Below are positions 1-8,390 of a stretch of 13,096 nucleotides of DNA, one piece after another. Position numbers and translations under genes: made by a program. Below the pieces are notes generated by a model. The model made no database searches and had not been told where the DNA came from. It saw only the letters and a list, made by a program, of their open reading frames with translations. Each line of letters begins with the position of its first letter. Position 1 is the first letter of the stretch. The stretch is from JBBSGC01 sp038254525 (lineage in GTDB: Bacteria; Actinomycetota; Actinomycetes; Propionibacteriales; Nocardioidaceae): the NCBI GenBank assembly GCA_038254525.1, contig JBBSGC010000052.1:1-13096 (forward strand), written 5' to 3'.

Positions 1-72
1 CCGACGCCGACGCCGACCCCCACCCCGACTCCGACGCCCACCCCCACCCCGACGCCCACGCCGACACCTACC
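1..72 (+). repeat. (Pro-Thr)n coding tandem repeat, degenerate CCGACG hexamers
   Basis: Twelve consecutive Pro-Thr dipeptides are encoded by hexamers of the form CCN-ACN, with C/G and rarely T/A in the third positions. The repeat runs into the left edge, so its real length is unknown. It encodes the unstructured linker before the NlpC/P60 domain. Such low-complexity tracts can change length by slippage, and they are also common sites of assembly error. Confidence 0.85.
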
Positions 73-459
73 CCGCCACCCACCCCCGCGCCCAGCGGCG
101 GCGCTAGTGCCGCCATCGCGTTCGCCGAGGCGCAGCTGGGCGAGCCGTACGTCTGGGGCGCCGCCGGCCCCGACAGCTGGGACTGTTCCGGACTGACGAT
201 GGGTTCGTGGGCCGCAGCCGGTGTCTACCTGCCGCACTACAGCGTCGCGCAGTATTACGCGACGACGCCGATCTCATCGGCGCAGCTGCAGCCGGGTGAC
301 CTGCTCTTCTGGGGTGACACCTCGAGCCCGGACTCGATCTACCACGAGGCCATGTACCTCGGCAACGGCATGATCATCCAGGCGCCGCGAACCGGCGAGA
401 ACGTCCAGATCGTCTCCATGTACTACTGGATCCCGCCGAACTTCTTCACCCGCGTCTGA
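1..459 (+). CDS. NlpC/P60 family peptidoglycan endopeptidase (3' part, truncated at the window edge)
   Basis: This is the C-terminal 152 residues of a secreted cell-wall hydrolase whose start lies outside the window. In the family, a papain-like Cys/His site cleaves stem-peptide bonds of peptidoglycan, usually the D-Glu-diaminopimelate bond. The visible part begins with about 24 residues of strict Pro-Thr repeats and a Pro/Ala/Gly/Ser-rich stretch, a flexible wall-spanning linker, then one NlpC/P60 domain from about residue 37 to the end. Motifs seen are GEPYVWGAAGP, the nucleophile motif DCSGL (Cys at visible residue 62, bases 184-186), LQPGDLLFW, and a catalytic His in YHEAMYLG (visible residue 115, bases 343-345). 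The fold ends normally at a TGA, so the catalytic domain looks intact. A signal peptide is expected upstream but not seen. The substrate bond is inferred from the family. The gene is convergent with ppa. Confidence 0.93.
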   Translation, partial: PTPTPTPTPTPTPTPTPTPTPTPTPPPTPAPSGGASAAIAFAEAQLGEPYVWGAAGPDSWDCSGLTMGSWAAAGVYLPHYSVAQYYATTPISSAQLQPGDLLFWGDTSSPDSIYHEAMYLGNGMIIQAPRTGENVQIVSMYYWIPPNFFTRV

Positions 460-593
460 GCCGACGCCGTCGAGGGGACCGCTGGTCGGTCTGATCGGAA
501 TGCTGCATAGGGAAACGCTGCATTTCTGTGACGGCAGTACGGTTGCCGGGCAGCTGGCGCCAGGACGGGTTCGCTCCACTTATTGTGCGTGAT

Positions 594-644
594 TTGCGCA
601 GTTGGGCACCATGGTGAGGCGCCCAGCCGTGCACTACTGCGCAA
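594..644. terminator. Long inverted repeat in the convergent NlpC/P60–ppa gap; possible bidirectional terminator
   Basis: TTGCGCAGT at 594-602 is exactly complementary to ACTGCGCAA at 636-644. Just inside the left arm, TGGGC (603-607) can pair with GCCCA (621-625), and a CACCATGGTG palindrome lies between at 607-616. A further palindrome, AAGCGCGCTT, follows at 644-653, and CTGGCGCCAG lies at 554-563. The position between two convergent genes fits transcription termination from either side. There is no U-tract, which is normal for actinobacterial terminators, so the function is inferred from place and symmetry only. The rest of the 460-714 gap shows no convincing gene. Confidence 0.4.
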
Positions 645-714
645 AGCGCGCTTCTGGTCGACACATGCACGTGAGCGCGCACCACGAGGCAAGCCCGCTT
701 GGGTCAGCCCGGCG

Positions 715-1194
715 TCAGCCGGTGAATCGCGCGTAGCTGTCGCGGATCTCCGCCTCGGCGGCGGAGCGACCGACCCACGTGGCCCCCTCCACCGACTTGC
801 CCGGTTCGAGCTCCTTGTAGATGCTGAAGAAGTGCTGGATCTCCAGCCGCTGGTACTCCGGCAGATGGTGGATGTCGCGCAGGTGCTCCTGACGGGGGTC
901 GCTCGCGGGAACGCACAGCACCTTGTCGTCGCTGCCCGCCTCGTCGGTCATCCGATACATGCCGATCGCCCGGCAGCTGATCAGGCAGCCGGGGAACGTC
1001 GGCTCCGCCAGGAGCACCAACGCGTCGAGCGGGTCGCTGTCCAGGCCGAGCGTGTTCTCGACGAAGCCGTAGTCGGCCGGGTACTGCGTGGCCGTGAACA
1101 AGGTGCGGTCCAGCCGGATCCGCCCGGTGGCGTGGTCGACCTCGTACTTGTTGCGATGGCCCTTGGGGATCTCCACCGTGACGTCGAACTGCAC
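715..1194 (-). CDS. ppa: Inorganic pyrophosphatase, family I (soluble, Mg-dependent)
   Basis: Hydrolyses cytoplasmic pyrophosphate to two phosphates, pulling nucleotide, tRNA and cofactor synthesis forward. The 159-residue product has the usual bacterial family I length. Visible active-site elements are EIPKGHRNKYE (E8, K16), DYGF (Y42), the signature DSDPLD (D52, D54, D57), the acidic DEAGSDDK segment (D84, D89, K91) and YKELEPGK near the end. The frame is open upstream to 1311, but conserved sequence begins at the GTG at 1194 (VQFDVTVEIPKG), which has a strong Shine-Dalgarno (GGGAGG with GAGG behind it) on the minus strand, so that start was chosen. It is divergent from dacB across 87 bp, the same arrangement as in other actinobacteria. 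Function is secure; regulation is not visible. Confidence 0.97.
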   Translation of the reverse strand: MQFDVTVEIPKGHRNKYEVDHATGRIRLDRTLFTATQYPADYGFVENTLGLDSDPLDALVLLAEPTFPGCLISCRAIGMYRMTDEAGSDDKVLCVPASDPRQEHLRDIHHLPEYQRLEIQHFFSIYKELEPGKSVEGATWVGRSAAEAEIRDSYARFTG

Positions 1195-1236
1195 GGTCCT
1201 CGCCTCCCGCTCCCTGCCCGGGTCGATTCCTGGCGG

Positions 1237-1242
1237 TAGTCT
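1237..1242 (+). promoter_or_regulatory. Candidate -10 element for dacB (TAGTCT)
   Basis: In the 87-bp divergent region (1195-1281), TAGTCT fits the actinobacterial TANNNT -10 consensus and is preceded by GG. A transcript starting about 7 nt downstream would have a leader of roughly 30 nt holding the dacB Shine-Dalgarno (GGAGG at 1271-1275). No clear -35 box was seen, and no good -10 was found for ppa on the other strand. Confidence 0.3.
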
Positions 1243-1281
1243 CGCGCATCGCCGAGCGGCGTTCGACCGAGGAGGCGTGAC

Positions 1282-2805
1282 GTGCCGGTTGGGGATCAGC
1301 GAGGCCTCCATCGCCGGGCTGGGCGTCGCGCCAGATCAAGTGCCGTCGCCCTCCTGGTTGTCGCGGTGCTGTTCGGCGGCGGCGCGGTCGTGGCCTGGCG
1401 CAGCGGGCTCCTCGCCGGTGGCGGCACCGGCCAAGTGACAGCGGCCGGCACCGCCCCGGTCACCGCTGTCGGTGTCCCGCCCCCCATCGGCCTCCACCTG
1501 CCCCCGGCCCGTGCCGCGGGGCCGGTGCTGACCGCCCCACACGGCCCGTCGCCCGATGCTGCCGCAGTACGGGCGCGTCTGGCGGCCCTCGTCAACACCC
1601 CGCGGCTCGGCCGTACGGTCGGGGTCAGCGTCTATGACCTGACCCATGACCGGCCGGTGCTCACGATGGGTGACCCGCGGGCGTACCAACCAGCCTCCAC
1701 GCTCAAGCTGCTGACCTGTGCCGCGACCCTCGAGGCGCTGGGTCCGGGCCACCGGTTCACCACCTCGGTGGCGCTGACTCCAGCGGCCCACCGGCCGCCC
1801 ACTGTGGTGCTGGTCGGCGGCGGCGACCCCCTGCTGGCCCGGCGACCGCCAGCGCGCAAAGCCCGTGGCTATCCTCGCGTCGCCACGCTCAGCGCGCTGG
1901 GCCGCCAGACCGTGCGGGGCCTGCGCGCGGCCGGTCTGAGTCGGGTCCGGGTGGGCTACGACGACAGTCTGTTCGTCGGCCCGGCGGTCAGCCCGAGCTG
2001 GGAGCCGTCCTATGCGAGCGATGGCGTCGTGACGCCGATCAGCGCCCTGTGGGTAAACGAGGGCGTGTCCCCGGCAACCGGCAGCCGAGCGGCCGACCCC
2101 GCCGCGGCAGCCGCCGGACAGTTCGCCCGGGCGCTGAGGGGGCGCGGACTGCACGTCGTCGGCAGCCCCCGACGCACCCTGACCGCCACCGAACACGGCC
2201 TGACGTCGCTGGGCGCTGTGCATAGTCCGCCGCTCGACGAGGTCGTCAGCTATGTGCTTACCTACAGCGACAACGAGGGCGCCGAGGTGCTGCTGCGCCA
2301 GCTGGCCATCGCCACTGACCACCCGGCGTCCTTTCGCGGGGGGGTCGCTGCCATGCGTTCGCAGCTCACCAGCCTGGGTGTGGACCTGCACGGCATCGAC
2401 GTGCACGACGGCAGCGGCCTCTCGCGCCACGACCGGGTCCCGCTCTCGGCACTGCTGAGCGCCCTACGGCTCGGTGCCGACCCCGGTCGTCCCGAGCTGC
2501 GCACGCTGGTGACCGGTCTGCCCGTGGCCGGTTTCGACGGGACGCTGCTCCGGCGCTTCACCGCACCGGCGGCCGCTCCTGCGTTGGGCGTGGTGCGGGC
2601 CAAGACCGGCACGCTGACCGGGGTGCAGGCGCTGGCCGGCCTGCTGGTCGACCGCGACGGGGTGGAGCTGGCCTTCGCCGCCGTCGCCAACGGGGTAGAG
2701 GTCGGCAACACGCTGTTCGCCCGCGCCCAGCTCGACGCGGTCGCCGCCGCCCTGGCCGGCTGCGGCTGCTCGAGCCGGGTTCCGGCGCCCGGTGGCTCTG
2801 GGTGA
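1282..2805 (+). CDS. dacB: D-alanyl-D-alanine carboxypeptidase/endopeptidase, PBP4 (peptidase S13) type
   Basis: A low-molecular-mass penicillin-binding protein that trims or cleaves D-Ala-containing peptide cross-links of peptidoglycan outside the membrane. All three active-site motifs are visible: STLK with Ser139 and Lys142, SDN at 329-331, and KTGTL from Lys441. The long insertion between the first two motifs, with DDSLFVGP and a later VHDGSGLSRHDRV block, is typical of the S13 family. The N-terminus is basic, followed by a single hydrophobic segment (about residues 19-41) and an Ala/Pro/Gly-rich stretch to about 90, so it is a signal anchor or uncleaved signal. At 507 residues it has normal length for actinobacterial members. 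The GTG start at 1282 was chosen because GGAGG lies 6 nt upstream. It is first in the run that continues with the DUF2342 gene, tilS and hpt. Confidence 0.93.
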   Translation: MPVGDQRGLHRRAGRRARSSAVALLVVAVLFGGGAVVAWRSGLLAGGGTGQVTAAGTAPVTAVGVPPPIGLHLPPARAAGPVLTAPHGPSPDAAAVRARLAALVNTPRLGRTVGVSVYDLTHDRPVLTMGDPRAYQPASTLKLLTCAATLEALGPGHRFTTSVALTPAAHRPPTVVLVGGGDPLLARRPPARKARGYPRVATLSALGRQTVRGLRAAGLSRVRVGYDDSLFVGPAVSPSWEPSYASDGVVTPISALWVNEGVSPATGSRAADPAAAAAGQFARALRGRGLHVVGSPRRTLTATEHGLTSLGAVHSPPLDEVVSYVLTYSDNEGAEVLLRQLAIATDHPASFRGGVAAMRSQLTSLGVDLHGIDVHDGSGLSRHDRVPLSALLSALRLGADPGRPELRTLVTGLPVAGFDGTLLRRFTAPAAAPALGVVRAKTGTLTGVQALAGLLVDRDGVELAFAAVANGVEVGNTLFARAQLDAVAAALAGCGCSSRVPAPGGSG

Positions 2806-2812
2806 TGCTGCG

Positions 2813-2818
2813 TACGGT
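2813..2818 (+). promoter_or_regulatory. Candidate leaderless promoter -10 element (TACGGT) for the DUF2342 gene
   Basis: TACGGT fits TANNNT, and its last base lies 7 nt before the ATG at 2826, so a transcript would begin at or next to the start codon. There is no Shine-Dalgarno before 2826. It lies just after the dacB stop codon (2803-2805). No -35 hexamer is evident. Read-through from dacB is also possible. Confidence 0.35.
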
Positions 2819-2825
2819 TGTGCTC

Positions 2826-3923
2826 ATGACCACCTCAGGAGGCCGCCGCCGCAAGGGCCAGTCGATGATCGACTGGGAGTTTGCGGTGCAGACCGCCGGC
2901 AAGCTGGTGCCCCCGGGCCCGCCGCTGCCACGGGAGGCGATCGACGAGGCCGTGCACGAGCTGCGCACCGGTGCGAAGGTCTCCGAGGGCTATGTACGCG
3001 ACTTCTCCGGGCTCACCGCCGGCGAGGCAACCGCGCCGGTGCTGATCGTCGACCGGATGGGGTGGGTGCGGGCCAACGCCGACGGGTTCTCCGAGGTGCT
3101 GCAGCCCCTGGTCGACAAGGTCGCCGAACAGCGCAAGCCGTCCAGCTTCGTGACCGACAGCCTGGTCAACGCGGTGGGCTCGCGGGTCACCGGGGCCGAG
3201 GCGGGCGCGCTGCTCGGTTTCCTCTCCACCAAGGTGCTCGGGCAGTTCGACCCGTTCTGGGCCCAGGAGCCGGGCACCACGGGCCGGATGCTCCTGGTCG
3301 CGCCCAACATCGTCACCGCCGAGCAGGAGCTGGACGTCGACCCGCATGACTTCCGCCTCTGGGTGTGCCTGCACGAAGAGACCCATCGCGTGCAGTTCAC
3401 CGCCGTGCCGTGGCTGCGCGAGCACCTGCTGAGTGAGATCACCGCCTTCGTCGGGGAGACCGACGTCGACCCCGACCACCTCAAGAGCATGCTCGTCGAC
3501 GCCCTGCGCTCGGTCGGCTCCCTGGTCCGCGGCGGGTCGGGTGGCTCCTTGGTCGACCTGTTCACCAGCCCTGAGCAGCGGGAGATCATCGCCCGCTTGA
3601 CGGCCGTGATGTCGCTGCTCGAGGGACACGCCGACGTCGTGATGGACGGCGTCGGGCCCAGCGTCGTGCCGTCGGTGGCCACGATCCGCAAGCGCTTCAA
3701 TCGCCGCCGCAAGGGCAAGGGCACGCTGGACTCGATCCTGCGCCGACTGCTCGGCCTCGAGGCGAAGATGCGTCAGTACGCCGACGGCGCCGTGTTCGTC
3801 AACGCGGTGGTGGACCGGGTCGGCATGAGCGGGTTCAACGCGGTCTGGGACTCACCGGCCACCCTGCCGGGTCCGGCTGAGATCGCCGACCCTGCGGCGT
3901 GGGTGCGCCGCGTGCACGGCTGA
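2826..3923 (+). CDS. Zinc-dependent metalloprotease-like protein, DUF2342 (zincin-like; 'F420 biosynthesis-associated' family)
   Basis: A 365-residue protein of the DUF2342 family, annotated in databases as a zincin-like hydrolase sometimes linked to coenzyme F420 by phylogenetic profile. Its substrate is not established. The HExxH metal site is visible as HEETH (His183, Glu184, His187) in LHEETHRVQF. A later LLEGHADVVMDGVG segment (Glu266) is the likely third-ligand region by analogy with other zincins, which is inference. No signal peptide or membrane segment is seen, so it should be cytoplasmic. The start is uncertain: ATG 2826 is preceded by a -10-like hexamer and fits a leaderless start, whereas GTG 2802 or ATG 2805 in the same frame would overlap the dacB stop and add eight or seven residues. 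The recognisable family sequence begins near MIDWEFAV. It lies between dacB and tilS, as in mycobacteria (Rv3626c). Confidence 0.88.
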   Translation: MTTSGGRRRKGQSMIDWEFAVQTAGKLVPPGPPLPREAIDEAVHELRTGAKVSEGYVRDFSGLTAGEATAPVLIVDRMGWVRANADGFSEVLQPLVDKVAEQRKPSSFVTDSLVNAVGSRVTGAEAGALLGFLSTKVLGQFDPFWAQEPGTTGRMLLVAPNIVTAEQELDVDPHDFRLWVCLHEETHRVQFTAVPWLREHLLSEITAFVGETDVDPDHLKSMLVDALRSVGSLVRGGSGGSLVDLFTSPEQREIIARLTAVMSLLEGHADVVMDGVGPSVVPSVATIRKRFNRRRKGKGTLDSILRRLLGLEAKMRQYADGAVFVNAVVDRVGMSGFNAVWDSPATLPGPAEIADPAAWVRRVHG

Positions 3924-3933
3924 GCCCACCGTC

Positions 3934-4932
3934 GTGGCGTCGACCCGTCCGCGGTTGCTGCCCGCCGTGGCCGATGCCCGCCGGGCGGTGGCCGCCACGC
4001 TGACCGACCTGGATCCCGCCGCGCTCGTCCTCGTGGCGCTGTCCGGCGGAGCGGACTCCCTTGCGCTGCTGGTCTCGGCGGTGTTCGTGGCCCAGCGGCA
4101 CGCGTTGCGCTGCGGCGCCGTCGTGGTCGACCACCGGCTGCAGGAGGGCTCCGGTGCCGTGGCTGAAGCCGCGGCCGAGCAGGCCCGGTCCTGCGGAGCC
4201 GATCCGGTGGAGCTGGTGTCGGTGACCGTCGAGGGCCCGGGTGGGCCGGAGGCTGCCGCGCGAGCCGCCCGCCGGGCGGCGCTGGAGACGGCTGCCGCCC
4301 GGCTCGGGGCGGTCGCGGTGCTGCTCGGTCACACCCTTGACGACCAGGCGGAAACCGTGTTGCTGGGGCTGGCTCGCGGCTCCGGTGCCCGGTCGTTGGC
4401 GGGCATGCGGGAGGTCGACGGGCTGTGGCGACGGCCGCTGCTGCGGCTGGACCGGGCGCAGTCGGTGGAGATCTGCCGATGGGCCGGCCTGTCCTGGTGG
4501 GACGACCCGCACAACGGCGACCTCGCGTACACGCGAGTACGGGTGCGCAGGACTGTGCTGCCGGTGCTCGAGACCGAGCTCGGTCCCGGCGTCGCCACGG
4601 CACTGGCGCGGTCCGCGGACCTGCTGCGCGCCGATGCCGACCTGCTCGAAGACCTGGCCGCCGGCCTGGCCGCTCAGGTGACCCGGCCCGACGGGAGCCT
4701 GGACGCCGAGGCGCTGGCGGCGGCGCCACTCGCCTTGCGGAGCCGGGTGCTGCGCGCGGCGGCGACGGCCGTCGGCTGCCCGGCGACCGACCTCGGCGCG
4801 ACACACGTGCGCGCGCTCGACGCTCTGCTCTTCGGCTGGCACGGGCGAGCTGGCGTCGACCTGCCCGGTGGGGTGCGCGCTGAGCGGGTCGCTGGCTCGC
4901 TGAGGTGGATGCCGCCCGGTGTGGCAGGCTGA
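3934..4932 (+). CDS. tilS: tRNA(Ile)-lysidine synthetase
   Basis: Converts C34 of the CAU anticodon of a minor tRNA-Ile to lysidine using ATP and lysine, so that the tRNA reads AUA instead of AUG. It is an essential enzyme in bacteria. The N-type ATP pyrophosphatase P-loop SGGADS is at residues 37-42, followed by VVDHRL (64-69), LLGHTLDDQAETVLL (130-144), RRPLL (166-170), a DDPHN segment (190-194) and YTRVRVRR (199-206), which matches the family's conserved Arg-rich RxRxR region. The 332-residue length fits the shorter actinobacterial form with a reduced C-terminal domain. The GTG start at 3934 lies 10 nt after the preceding stop and has no clear Shine-Dalgarno, so translational coupling is likely. 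Its last codons overlap a candidate promoter for hpt, its usual neighbour. Confidence 0.95.
   Translation: MASTRPRLLPAVADARRAVAATLTDLDPAALVLVALSGGADSLALLVSAVFVAQRHALRCGAVVVDHRLQEGSGAVAEAAAEQARSCGADPVELVSVTVEGPGGPEAAARAARRAALETAAARLGAVAVLLGHTLDDQAETVLLGLARGSGARSLAGMREVDGLWRRPLLRLDRAQSVEICRWAGLSWWDDPHNGDLAYTRVRVRRTVLPVLETELGPGVATALARSADLLRADADLLEDLAAGLAAQVTRPDGSLDAEALAAAPLALRSRVLRAAATAVGCPATDLGATHVRALDALLFGWHGRAGVDLPGGVRAERVAGSLRWMPPGVAG
4925..4930 (+). promoter_or_regulatory. Candidate leaderless promoter -10 element (CAGGCT) for hpt, inside the tilS 3' end
   Basis: CAGGCT resembles the actinobacterial -10 form TAGGCT and ends 7 nt before the hpt GTG (4938). It spans the last codons and the first base of the stop codon of tilS. 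The only purine-rich sequence before the GTG (GAAGCGG) is a poor, badly spaced Shine-Dalgarno, which makes a leaderless start attractive. The first position deviates from TANNNT. Confidence 0.35.
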
Positions 4933-4937
4933 AGCGG

Positions 4938-5489
4938 GTGGACGCCGCGCGTATCTCCGCCGACCTCGACAGGACGCTGTTCACCGAGGAGCAGATCCGC
5001 AACCGGCTCCAGGAGCTCGCCCGCGAGATCGAGCGGGACTACGACGGGCTGGACCTGCTGCTGGTCGGCATCCTGCGTGGAGCCGTGATGCTGATGGCGG
5101 ACCTGGCGCGGGCGCTCGACCGGCACGCCGAGATGGACTGGATGGCGATCTCCTCCTATGGCTCGGGCACCGCGTCGTCCGGTGTGGTCCGGATTCTCAA
5201 GGACCTCGACACCGACATCACCGGCCGGCACGTCCTGGTCGTCGACGAGATAATCGACACCGGGTTGACGCTGTCCTGGCTGACTACGAGCCTCAGCTCC
5301 CGCAACCCGGCGTCGATGGCGATCTGCACGCTGCTGCGCAAACCGGAGGCGCAGCTCATGCAGGTCGACGTGGCATACGTCGGGTTCGACATCCCCGACG
5401 AGTTCGTCGTCGGCTACGGGCTCGACTACGCCGAGCGCTACCGCAACCTGCGCGACATTGCGACCCTGTCGCCCCGTGTCTACAGCTGA
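4938..5489 (+). CDS. hpt: Hypoxanthine(-guanine) phosphoribosyltransferase
   Basis: Cytoplasmic purine-salvage enzyme joining hypoxanthine or guanine to PRPP to give IMP or GMP. The PRPP-binding motif VLVVDEIIDTGLT is at residues 99-111, with the acidic pair D103/E104. The first conserved loop LLVGILRGAV (41-50), the flexible-loop region SYGSGTASSG (73-82) and the base-binding LLRKPEA and VGFDIPDEFVVGYGLDY segments are all present. At 183 residues it has the family's normal length. The frame is open further upstream to 4905, but that would run inside tilS; the GTG at 4938 gives the usual N-terminus. tilS-hpt-ftsH is a widely conserved bacterial order. The stop codon lies inside the first unit of a tandem repeat. 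Confidence 0.96.
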   Translation: MDAARISADLDRTLFTEEQIRNRLQELAREIERDYDGLDLLLVGILRGAVMLMADLARALDRHAEMDWMAISSYGSGTASSGVVRILKDLDTDITGRHVLVVDEIIDTGLTLSWLTTSLSSRNPASMAICTLLRKPEAQLMQVDVAYVGFDIPDEFVVGYGLDYAERYRNLRDIATLSPRVYS

Positions 5490-5533
5490 GTGTCTACAGC
5501 TGAGCGTCTGCACCCTGAGCAGGCGCGGCTGAG
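5477..5533 (+). repeat. Degenerate 14-15 bp tandem repeats spanning the hpt stop codon
   Basis: Two identical units TGTCTACAGCTGAG (5477-5490 and 5491-5504) are followed by CGTCTGCACCCTGAG (5505-5519) and CAGGCGCGGCTGAG (5520-5533), all ending in CTGAG. The first unit encodes the last residues of Hpt and its TGA. Because 14 is not a multiple of 3, the duplicated TGA falls in a different frame. The pattern looks like local duplication with decay. A regulatory role is possible but not shown. Confidence 0.75.
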
Positions 5534-5582
5534 CGTCACCAGACCTCGCGGGAACACCCGGGGGGGCCCGATTCGTTGCGTG

Positions 5583-5588
5583 TAGCGT
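5583..5588 (+). promoter_or_regulatory. Candidate -10 element of the ftsH-fol operon (TAGCGT)
   Basis: TAGCGT matches TANNNT in the hpt-ftsH intergenic region (5490-5667). Transcription would begin near 5594-5596, giving an ftsH leader of about 73 nt. An ATG at 5595 sits exactly where a leaderless start would be. No -35 was recognised; a G7 run (5560-5566) occupies that position. Confidence 0.4.
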
Positions 5589-5642
5589 CTGACGATGCAA
5601 TCGGCATGTCTTGCACGAGCGGGGCGGGACACCGGGAACGGC

Positions 5643-5667
5643 AGGAGGCACGGGGTACGCCCCGAAC
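5643..5667 (+). promoter_or_regulatory. ftsH ribosome binding site with intervening UACG hairpin
   Basis: AGGAGG (5643-5648) lies 19 nt before the ftsH ATG, too far for normal initiation. The spacer contains a perfect 5-bp hairpin, CGGGG (5651-5655), tetraloop TACG (5656-5659), CCCCG (5660-5664), followed by AAC. Looping out these 14 nt leaves CA plus AAC, 5 nt, between Shine-Dalgarno and AUG, an ideal spacing. This decides in favour of ATG 5668 and suggests structure-dependent initiation. The arrangement is seen directly; the effect is inferred. Confidence 0.6.
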
Positions 5668-7701
<2,034 letters not shown>

Positions 7702-7704
7702 CCA

Positions 7705-8382
7705 GTGGGCACCGTGCCGGCCGAGCTGCCCGGACCCAGGCCCCGCGCCGTCCCCGATGTGGAACCGCTGGTTAGTGCTCCGCCGGCGGTCAGTGCCCCG
7801 CCAGCGGGTGGGCCGGTCCGGGCGTACGACGAGCGGCGGGTCCGAGCCGCGGTCCGCGAGCTGCTGATCGGGGTCGGGGAGGACCCGGACCGCGAAGGGC
7901 TGCGCGAGACACCGGACCGGGTGGCCCGCGCCTACCGGGAGCTGCTCGCCGGGATGGCGCTGCAGCCACAGGAAGTGCTGCGTACCACCTTCGACCTCGG
8001 CCACAACGAGCTGGTGCTGGTCAAGGACATCGAGCTGTGGTCGATGTGCGAGCACCACCTGGTGCCGTTCACCGGTGTCGTGCACGTCGGCTACATCCCC
8101 GCGGAGTCCGGTCGGATCACCGGCCTGTCCAAGCTCGCCCGCCTGGTCGACGTCTACGCCCGGCGGCTGCAGGTCCAGGAGCGGCTGACGACCCAGGTCG
8201 CCGAGGCCCTGGTCACCCTGCTCGAACCCCGCGGCGTGATAGTCGTCGTCGAGGCCGAGCACCTGTGCATGACGATGCGCGGCGTGCGCAAGCCCGGCGC
8301 CAAGACGGTCACCAGCGCCGTGCGCGGTGCGCTTCGGCAGCCGGCCACCCGGGCCGAGGCGATGAGCCTGATCCTGCGTTGA
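7705..8382 (+). CDS. folE: GTP cyclohydrolase I, FolE
   Basis: First enzyme of folate synthesis: opens and rearranges GTP to 7,8-dihydroneopterin triphosphate with release of formate, using a catalytic zinc. The zinc site is complete: Cys115 and His118 in the MCEHHLVPF motif and Cys188 in EHLCMTMRGV. His117 and His186 match the family's other active-site histidines. ERLTTQVAEAL and the RKPGAKTVTSA segment are also typical. The 225-residue product carries about 38 extra N-terminal residues rich in Pro, Ala and Val, including a VSAPPAVSAPPA duplication, before the conserved YDERRVRAAVRELL helix. The GTG at 7705 is 3 nt after the ftsH stop and has no Shine-Dalgarno, suggesting coupling to ftsH. 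A downstream GTG (7714 or 7759) could instead be the start, which would shorten only this unstructured leader. Confidence 0.96.
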   Translation: MGTVPAELPGPRPRAVPDVEPLVSAPPAVSAPPAGGPVRAYDERRVRAAVRELLIGVGEDPDREGLRETPDRVARAYRELLAGMALQPQEVLRTTFDLGHNELVLVKDIELWSMCEHHLVPFTGVVHVGYIPAESGRITGLSKLARLVDVYARRLQVQERLTTQVAEALVTLLEPRGVIVVVEAEHLCMTMRGVRKPGAKTVTSAVRGALRQPATRAEAMSLILR

Positions 8383-8390
8383 GGGTGGCG

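Noticed and set aside
1..72. The hexamer repeat as a CRISPR or minisatellite element
   Set aside because: There are no spacers, and it encodes an in-frame Pro-Thr linker of a cell-wall enzyme, a common protein feature.
583..1239. A 218-codon plus-strand frame across ppa
   Set aside because: It is the antisense of ppa, whose active-site motifs are unmistakable, and it has no domain signal or sensible ribosome binding site.
1336..2430. A 364-codon minus-strand frame across dacB
   Set aside because: It is a shadow of dacB; the product is Arg/Gly/Gln-rich without motifs, and the dacB frame holds all three PBP motifs.
3773..5002. A 409-codon minus-strand frame across tilS
   Set aside because: Extreme Arg/Pro/Ala composition, typical of an out-of-phase GC-rich frame; it also crosses the ends of three real genes.
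5549..5570. CGGG-AACA-CCCG followed by G7 as an hpt terminator
   Set aside because: Only a 4-bp stem, and the G run makes several alternative pairings possible; the evidence is too weak to call.
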